A stretch of DNA of 48,186 bases from NCBI GenBank assembly GCA_017306715.1, contig JAFKHV010000026.1, positions 1 through 48,186 on the forward strand. The letters are read 5' to 3'. This document shows, one piece after another, positions 42,889 through 48,186 of the stretch. A program made the position numbers and the translations under genes. This stretch comes from Legionella sp. (GTDB lineage Bacteria; Pseudomonadota; Gammaproteobacteria; Legionellales; Legionellaceae). Under the pieces are notes generated by a model. It worked only from the letters and a program-made list of their open reading frames with translations, did no database searches and was not told the origin of the DNA. Position 1 is the first letter of the stretch. Every line of letters begins with the position of its first letter.

Positions 42889-44331
42889 TTAGTAATTATA
42901 GGGAGTCATAGCAAAACTTTGAGCGTTGCTCTCTTTTTCGTTCATACTATTAAAAAATGACGAGTTGTTAAGGGCCATCTTAAACTCTTGCTGCAGCTCC
43001 ATCGCATCCAGTTTATTTTGCACATAAAATAATCTTCTTACATAAGGATTAAAAAGATCATTTGGGTAATCACGATGATAGGCTTTTAATTTACTCATGA
43101 TAAATACTTTGGCTGTACTTAAATCTGCAAGCATATCCTGTTCTAAAACATTAAAAAAAGAGTAAATATCTTCAGCTAATTTTAAATGCTGCCGGTGAGG
43201 GTTAAACGAGAGTACCCGTTTAACTTCATTCGATAGAAAAGAAAAACTATTGAAAACAAGCGGAGAAAAGTGGTCTTGAAAAATATTTTTAATATTTTTT
43301 CCAATTAGCTCCTTATCATTCCAGAGATGATCGTAGGTGTTTTTATTTTTAATGATTGCGACGAGCAAGGAATGTTGAATTTTATCATGCGTGGGCAACG
43401 CAGCGAGAATTTCCTCAACGTCTTGCTTGATTAATACAGTATGATCCATGAGCGTCGTTGCAAGTGCCGCATGACCACATCGAAACGCGTAATAAATAGG
43501 CTTATGATTATATTTATCAGGAGTATTTAAAGAATTCGCGGATGGTAAAAAATTAATAATACCCGTCTCATCCCCACGGACAGCCGCAGCATAAATTGAG
43601 TTTTGTTTACTTATGTATTCTAAAGTGAGCATTTCATTAATAGCTAATTCCGCTGCAGCAGCTTGACTGGTAAGCTGTGTCAAAGCACCTCTAAAAGAAT
43701 GATTCTTTTGCAGAATTTCCTGATTGAGTTTCTCTATAATTTCATTTAATGCGATTCGTTCCTGACCCCAGTCGCTTATTTTTTTATCAATAACTTCAAT
43801 TTCATGATCCAGTGACTGCATTTGCTCTTTTGCTTTTGGGGCATTGATATTAATGACCTCATCAAAACCTGAGCCAAATTCAATAGGGCTACAACTTACC
43901 ATTTGATAAATGTATAAAGTATCACGTTTATTGGATAAATTTTCGGCTTGAATGCTTACGTTTTTACATTTTTCCTTCGATGAAACGCATTCAGCTCTTT
44001 CATCAATTAATTGATTGTATTCCAGATCACTTTCGTACGTTTTTTTTATTTCTTTTAATAAATTACTTTCCAATTCGCGAATTTCTGCGACATTTTTACC
44101 CGTTTCAGTGGCTAATGCTTCGAGCTCTTGTCCCAGTTTATTTAACTCAATCGTCAGGAAGGGCAGTGATTTTCTAATTTTTTCGATAGCTTTTTTATAG
44201 TAGTTCAATTTATCGGAATCAAAATTTCCAATCAATTGCTCTCTTGTTTTTTCGAGATTTTTTAACAAATCTTCTGCTATTTTATCGCAGTCAAAATTGT
44301 CTCCAAGTAACTGTTGTTTATTTTTAGGCAT
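42889..44331 (-). CDS. Coiled-coil and ankyrin-like protein, candidate effector
   Basis: A 480-residue soluble protein without signal peptide or membrane segments. Residues about 10-220 are highly charged helices with coiled-coil periodicity (LLKNLEKTREQLIG, IEKLNQEILQKN). Around 250-295 there is ankyrin-like sequence (AAAVRGDETGIINFL and NHKPIYYAFRCGHAALATTL). The last 150 residues are helical and the tail is Ser/Asn/Glu-rich. Not recognised as a named effector. It lies upstream of ndh on the same strand but 120 bases away, so it is probably separately transcribed. Confidence 0.72.
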   Translation of the reverse strand: MPKNKQQLLGDNFDCDKIAEDLLKNLEKTREQLIGNFDSDKLNYYKKAIEKIRKSLPFLTIELNKLGQELEALATETGKNVAEIRELESNLLKEIKKTYESDLEYNQLIDERAECVSSKEKCKNVSIQAENLSNKRDTLYIYQMVSCSPIEFGSGFDEVININAPKAKEQMQSLDHEIEVIDKKISDWGQERIALNEIIEKLNQEILQKNHSFRGALTQLTSQAAAAELAINEMLTLEYISKQNSIYAAAVRGDETGIINFLPSANSLNTPDKYNHKPIYYAFRCGHAALATTLMDHTVLIKQDVEEILAALPTHDKIQHSLLVAIIKNKNTYDHLWNDKELIGKNIKNIFQDHFSPLVFNSFSFLSNEVKRVLSFNPHRQHLKLAEDIYSFFNVLEQDMLADLSTAKVFIMSKLKAYHRDYPNDLFNPYVRRLFYVQNKLDAMELQQEFKMALNNSSFFNSMNEKESNAQSFAMTPYNY

Positions 44332-44777
44332 AATAATTTCTCATTCATTTAATGTTTAGATGAGTAATCTGAAATATTAATCCTTTAAATGTCCACCAAT
44401 TCAAAAACTCATAATTTAGCGGATTATATTATCACATTTTTGCTGATTATATGAGCAAAGAGATAAAAATATTGTGAATAAGAAAAATAAATGCTCGGCA
44501 TTGGGTGTTAACTTTTTAGATTTAAGATAAAAAAAGGTGCTTGTAGGCAGATTTTTTTATGCTTTTTGAGTCATCAAGGTGATCCCTGCAACAGCTGTAG
44601 CAACTGTAGCGCTTGAATTTCTAGATGATAATTCGATTGAGGAGCTGTAACGGTTAATTTAAAAGTTTGCTTCATATTATCGTCCTTAATGATGGTTCCT
44701 AAAATAAATATGGTATCGCCGTCAAACCAGAGCTTCAAGCAAAAAAACTGAATTTCATATAAAGAAGAGGTGATCGG
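44332..44777. other. AT-rich intergenic region with one short ORF
   Basis: About 446 bases between the coiled-coil/ankyrin-like gene and the GT2 gene. The left 200 bases are very AT-rich and hold no open frame of note. A possible 33-codon gene lies at 44574-44675 on the minus strand with a weak hairpin after it (near 44533-44560). Confidence 0.6.
44574..44675 (-). CDS. Possible small peptide gene (33 residues)
   Basis: ATG at 44675 has AAGGA 8 bases upstream, and the frame ends in two TGA codons in a row. The product begins MKQTFKLTVTAPQ and has a short LQLLQLLQ helix-prone repeat near its end. Downstream is a stem with a T-rich flank. No family is recognised; a chance frame is possible. Confidence 0.35.
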   Translation of the reverse strand: MKQTFKLTVTAPQSNYHLEIQALQLLQLLQGSP

Positions 44778-44840
44778 ATGTATTTTCGAGATCCAACATT
44801 GCGCAACATTTGTACTATAATTGGACTGGTGGATGGCTAA
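44778..44840 (+). other. Possible 20-codon leader ORF before the glycosyltransferase
   Basis: ATG at 44778 has GAGGTGAT 7 bases upstream, a better ribosome site than that of the gene behind it. It encodes MYFRDPTLRNICTIIGLVDG and ends 41 bases before the glycosyltransferase start. It may be a leader peptide or an accident. Confidence 0.3.
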
Positions 44841-44881
44841 TTAATCTACTTTATTGTTTTATTTGGAGTATCGTTGCGCAA

Positions 44882-46045
44882 ATGTTGTTAAAAACTCAAG
44901 AGAAAATTGTTGTTATTATTCCCACGTATAATGAAGCAGATTGTATCGAAAAAACAATCCATAGAATATTTTCTGTTTTACAAACGCTAATGAACTATAC
45001 GCATTATGTGATTATTTTTGATAGTAATTCGCAGGATAATACAGCCCATCTGGTTCAGCAATTACAAAAGAAATATTCCCAATTAATTTTACTGTCAGAA
45101 CCGCAGAAGACAGGTTTGGGCTCGGCTTACCATCAAGCTATGAATTACTCTTTAGATATATTGCATGCTGATATTATCTTTGAGTGTGATGCCGATTTAT
45201 CGCATCAACCAGAATATATTCCGACTATGGTTGAGTATTTAAAAGAAAAAGACTGCGTTATAGGCAGTCGCTACGTAGAAGGGGGCAGTGTTCCAGGTAA
45301 CTGGCCCTGGCATCGCAGATACATGTCTATGGGGGCAAGTTGGGCTGCACGATTCATTTTAACGCCAAAGTACAGGGATTTTACCAGTGGTTTTCGCGGT
45401 ACCCGGCATAAAGCTCTACGGAACGCGCTACCTGAAAAATTTATATCGAATAATTATGCTTATAAATTAGAGTTACTTTGGCGTTTGCATCAGAATAAAG
45501 TCAAAATTCACGAAATACCCATTGCTTTTAGGGATAGAGAAGCAGGGAAATCAAAATTGCCTCCTCGAAGTATTCGTGATTTTATGAAGGTAATCTCGAT
45601 ATTGCGATTAAAAACCATGGAGAAATACTTCAAAATGGTCTTAATCGGTTTTTTGGGTCTCATGCTCCAATTGATTGTGTTCAATGTTTTTCGCCCATAC
45701 TGGGGACCTTTCTTTGCTTCCCAAATTTCAGTAATGGCCGCGATGATTCACAACTTCGTTCAGAATGGGAGGTATACATTTAAAACACCCGTATATGAAA
45801 ATTCCTCAATTCAATTAAAACGAGGTGTTTATTTTCTGGGGTATTCTATTTTAATGATTTTATTCCAAAGCTTTAGTTTGAAGTTATGCGTTTCCTATTT
45901 TGGCCCTGGTCCAATAAAAGAAAATTTATTTTTATTAATCATTATTTTTATTGCCTCGATTCTAAATTATTTAGTTTATTCTCATGTTATCTGGAAAAGG
46001 CAGGGGGGGGCTGGTATGGGCAAAACGTTGATTGAGCAACAATGA
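44882..46045 (+). CDS. GT2 glycosyltransferase (dolichol-phosphate mannose synthase-like) with GtrA domain
   Basis: A 387-residue fusion from ATG at 44882; the frame is open to a TTG at 44810. The N-terminal half is a GT-A fold: VVIIPTYNEADCIEKT, ECDADLSHQPEYIP with the DxD metal site, and YKLELLWRLHQ further on, as in DPM1-type enzymes that move sugar from NDP-sugar to polyprenyl phosphate. From about 255 four membrane segments form a GtrA-like domain (MVLIGFLGLMLQLIVFNVFR, FVQNGRYTFK). It likely charges an undecaprenyl carrier for glycan decoration. The HAD gene overlaps it in ATGA. Confidence 0.88.
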   Translation: MLLKTQEKIVVIIPTYNEADCIEKTIHRIFSVLQTLMNYTHYVIIFDSNSQDNTAHLVQQLQKKYSQLILLSEPQKTGLGSAYHQAMNYSLDILHADIIFECDADLSHQPEYIPTMVEYLKEKDCVIGSRYVEGGSVPGNWPWHRRYMSMGASWAARFILTPKYRDFTSGFRGTRHKALRNALPEKFISNNYAYKLELLWRLHQNKVKIHEIPIAFRDREAGKSKLPPRSIRDFMKVISILRLKTMEKYFKMVLIGFLGLMLQLIVFNVFRPYWGPFFASQISVMAAMIHNFVQNGRYTFKTPVYENSSIQLKRGVYFLGYSILMILFQSFSLKLCVSYFGPGPIKENLFLLIIIFIASILNYLVYSHVIWKRQGGAGMGKTLIEQQ

Positions 46046-46692
46046 CTAAAGATTTATCTGGACGTAAGATAATTTTTTTTGACTTTGACGGTACTATAGT
46101 GGATACCATGAAACAGTATTGCAATCTCTATAACGAGTTTGCCAAACAAAATGGTAAACCCATCGTAGGCCCGGATGATTATGCCAAAATGAGGAGGCAC
46201 TCCTTTAATGAAGTAAGAAAAAAATTGGGCTTGAGCTTATTCGAGACTTTTTTTATCGCAAAAAAGTTAAAAAAACAACTTTATAAAAAGCCTTCTTTAA
46301 TTCAATTAATCCCTGAGATTATTGATTTAATCAACGAATTGCATAATAAAGACTTCTTAATCTATATCATTTCATCAAACACCAAAAATAATGTGCAAAA
46401 TATTTTAACGGCCAATAAAGTCCAGCATATTGAGCACGTAATTTCTACTTTTCGAGGGTTTGAAAAAACTTATTTTCTCAAAAAATATTTGAGGAAAAAT
46501 AAAGAGTATCGACATGCTTATGTTGTATCCGATGAGTATAAAGATATTAAAGCAGCTAATAGACTGGGACTATTCTCGATTGCTGTAACGTGGGGGGCTA
46601 ATGATTTCCGCCAAAATCAGGAAATAATACCAAAATTTATCATTGATAAGCCAAGCCAGCTACTAACAGTCATCGCGCAACTGGAAAATTAA
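46042..46692 (+). CDS. HAD-family hydrolase (phosphoglycolate phosphatase-like)
   Basis: A 216-residue HAD phosphatase: motif I IIFFDFDGTIVDTMKQ, motif II IYIISSNTKNN, motif III Lys in FEKTYFLKKYL, and motif IV VVSDEYKDIKAANRLGL, with SD for the usual GD. A small helical cap lies after motif I. It starts in the last codons of the glycosyltransferase gene, so the two are translationally coupled; it may act on a sugar phosphate or polyprenyl phosphate in the same pathway. Substrate is not evident. Confidence 0.86.
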   Translation: MTKDLSGRKIIFFDFDGTIVDTMKQYCNLYNEFAKQNGKPIVGPDDYAKMRRHSFNEVRKKLGLSLFETFFIAKKLKKQLYKKPSLIQLIPEIIDLINELHNKDFLIYIISSNTKNNVQNILTANKVQHIEHVISTFRGFEKTYFLKKYLRKNKEYRHAYVVSDEYKDIKAANRLGLFSIAVTWGANDFRQNQEIIPKFIIDKPSQLLTVIAQLEN

Positions 46693-46877
46693 AATCACAG
46701 TTGCTGCTAACTTTTACGACTCATCATAAAGAGAATAAGTGTTTTCAAAGGTTTAAGTTTTTTTAAATTATACTGTGTAACATATGATCTAATCAGTGAT
46801 GGGTATATGGCATTTAGGGGCGGCAGTCCATAATAAGGTTGTCCCATTTTTATTTAAAATGGACCGCGCACTAGTTA

Positions 46878-48143
46878 TCAGTTTCTTAAGCATCGTTTTG
46901 TTAGAATGTCGCAACACTCTTGCTCTAAGGAGTCTCCTGCATTAGCCATTAACGCAATGCGCTCTATTACTTCAGGCGGCGCGCCAAAAAAACCATTTTG
47001 ACGCGCTATTTGCTTAATTAGAGGGGTAGTGGTTTGAATTCGCTGAAAATCGCGTGTGATTTCCTCCCATAGGGAAATATTTTTGTTCAGTAACCGAGCA
47101 TAGGCTAATGGGGTTTTACCTAAAGCATCCTTGATTAAAGGATTAGCTCCAGCTGTCAGTAACAAATTAATATTTTGCTTCAGCGATTCAGGCGTCTTTG
47201 ATTGCGTTAAGCTAAGCAAATGCAGTGCGGTCATACCACCGTTGTTTTGGACATTCACGGGAATTTTAAGATTAAGTAAATAATGAATTAAATCAGGTTC
47301 AGCTTGTTTTGCTAAAAGTGAATGAAGTAGCGTACTCCCGTGTATGTAGTTAGTTGATTCTTGGCCGACCACAGTGAATGGATCTGCGCCGTATTCGATA
47401 AGTAGCTTGGCCATTTTTACAGAGGATACCATATGCAGTACTGTAGAACCATTATGAAACCTTTGCGTAGAAGCGCCACTTTTTAACATTAAAGCCGCCA
47501 ATACCAAATCGTTTTGCTTTACCGCTGCAAGCAGAGGGGTGTCTAGATTCGTTGCAGGAAAACCTAGCTGTAATAGCGCCTTCACGCATTGAATTTGTCC
47601 TTCTTCTACGGCCATATGTAATAAACTTTCATTATATTTATTTTCGGTCATGAGTAGATCAGGATATTCTTGAATTAACCGATAAATGCCATGTGGATTA
47701 CCCAGTTCTATCGCAACAGTTAAATACTTTGCAGCCACTATATCAAAATAGGGGTCGCCAAATTCTACGAATAAAGCTTCAGGTTGTGGCACAAATGGTT
47801 GTGTTAAAACGTGCACTCGATTGCGTTCAAGCAGACTCTCTAGTTCAGCAACCAGGTGCTCGTTGTGAGAGTCTGAATCGAAAAGCAACTCCTCTAGGGT
47901 CATATTGCTTATTAGAGCATTTTTAATGTCGTTTAAGAAAACAGCATCGAGTTTATTGCCGCGCATATCCAGGTGACGGAGGGTGGTATTGCTTGCCAAG
48001 GCTTGACAAAAAGTATGCTTTTCTTCCGTATTTCTATTCTGCAGCTCACCCGACATAAGGATAATACGCGGGATAGCAGTGTTATTCTTTGTTAAATGCG
48101 CTAAAAGATTTGTTAAGGTAGTTTCTGTGATTATTCGGGTCAT
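46878..48143 (-). CDS. LRR plus ankyrin-repeat protein, candidate effector
   Basis: A 421-residue soluble protein. Residues about 45-115 contain two leucine-rich RNase-inhibitor-type units (LRHLDMRGNKLDAVFLNDIK, LEELLFDSDSHNEHLV). Residues 150-355 hold about six ankyrin repeats, with clear ones at NESLLHMAVEEGQIQCVKAL, STVLHMVSSVKMAKLLIEYG, MTALHLLSLTQ and ANPLIKDALGKTPLAYARLL. No signal peptide or membrane segment. Mixed LRR/ankyrin proteins are uncommon outside eukaryote-associated bacteria, fitting a protein delivered into host cells, though this is inferred. The gene lies close to the right edge and is complete. Confidence 0.82.
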   Translation of the reverse strand: MTRIITETTLTNLLAHLTKNNTAIPRIILMSGELQNRNTEEKHTFCQALASNTTLRHLDMRGNKLDAVFLNDIKNALISNMTLEELLFDSDSHNEHLVAELESLLERNRVHVLTQPFVPQPEALFVEFGDPYFDIVAAKYLTVAIELGNPHGIYRLIQEYPDLLMTENKYNESLLHMAVEEGQIQCVKALLQLGFPATNLDTPLLAAVKQNDLVLAALMLKSGASTQRFHNGSTVLHMVSSVKMAKLLIEYGADPFTVVGQESTNYIHGSTLLHSLLAKQAEPDLIHYLLNLKIPVNVQNNGGMTALHLLSLTQSKTPESLKQNINLLLTAGANPLIKDALGKTPLAYARLLNKNISLWEEITRDFQRIQTTTPLIKQIARQNGFFGAPPEVIERIALMANAGDSLEQECCDILTKRCLRN

Positions 48144-48186
48144 AATTTATAAAAAAATGGTTAAAAGGAGCTAAATTTATCACATT

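Noticed and set aside
44810..44881. Extended N-terminus of the GT2 protein from a TTG codon
   Set aside because: The start codon is rare, there is no ribosome site, and the GT-A domain begins just after the ATG at 44882, as in relatives.

Overview
The window looks like a chromosomal segment of a Legionella species (Gammaproteobacteria, Legionellales). The reasons are moderately AT-rich DNA, a pilB-pilC-pilD block, a periplasmic Cu,Zn superoxide dismutase, and a scattering of eukaryote-like or effector-like proteins: a PPP-type phosphatase split by a coiled coil, a C58-type cysteine protease-like protein with helical repeats, an LRR plus ankyrin protein, and a P450-fold protein with an acidic tail. 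No rRNA, tRNA, CRISPR array, insertion sequence or prophage was seen. Species was not determined.

Layout. 1-8.5 kb: an alpha-2-macroglobulin-like protein (minus strand, cut by the window edge) divergent from pbpC, followed by a membrane rhodanese. 8.5-13.8 kb: a WipA/WipB-like phosphatase, an exported beta-carbonic anhydrase, a P450-like protein and a small exported protein. 13.8-18.4 kb: a YjjG-like HAD phosphatase and the pilBCD type IV pilus/type II secretion block. 18.5-20.3 kb: a methyltransferase, a DUF1820 protein and hpt. 20.5-22.7 kb: a cysteine protease-like candidate effector and an intergenic region with inverted interspersed repeats. 22.7-30.5 kb: a small ORF with a terminator, a divergent aminopeptidase N, a glutathione peroxidase, small exported and membrane proteins, sodC and a YeeZ-like SDR. 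30.6-34.9 kb: a VanX/DdpX-type dipeptidase, a polysaccharide deacetylase, a small membrane protein, a patatin phospholipase with a frameshift in an A7 tract, and a uridine-kinase-like P-loop protein. 35.2-40.4 kb: an APH-like kinase/MFS pair, then an AmpD-like amidase, an MltA-like transglycosylase and a cyclic-nucleotide-binding/CPBP fusion. 40.4-48.1 kb: a two-TM protein, ndh, a coiled-coil/ankyrin-like protein, a GT2-GtrA glycosyltransferase with a HAD partner, and an LRR-ankyrin protein.

How the genes fit together. Several loci act on the envelope: PBP1C with the protease trap, PilBCD, the dipeptidase, the deacetylase, the amidase/MltA pair and the GT2-GtrA protein. A second theme is oxidative defence and respiration (SodC, Gpx, Ndh). 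A third is candidate Dot/Icm effectors spread singly between housekeeping genes, as is usual in this genus.

The most notable observations are: the patatin frameshift at a run of seven A, where a -1 slip restores 85 more residues in frame; a P450-like protein with an effector-like acidic C-terminus; an APH-kinase/MFS translationally coupled pair of unknown substrate; an aminopeptidase N homologue whose GAMEN motif has become AASET; and a CPBP protease-like protein fused to a cyclic-nucleotide domain with an altered first catalytic Glu. All functions are inferred from sequence motifs read by eye; no database search was run.
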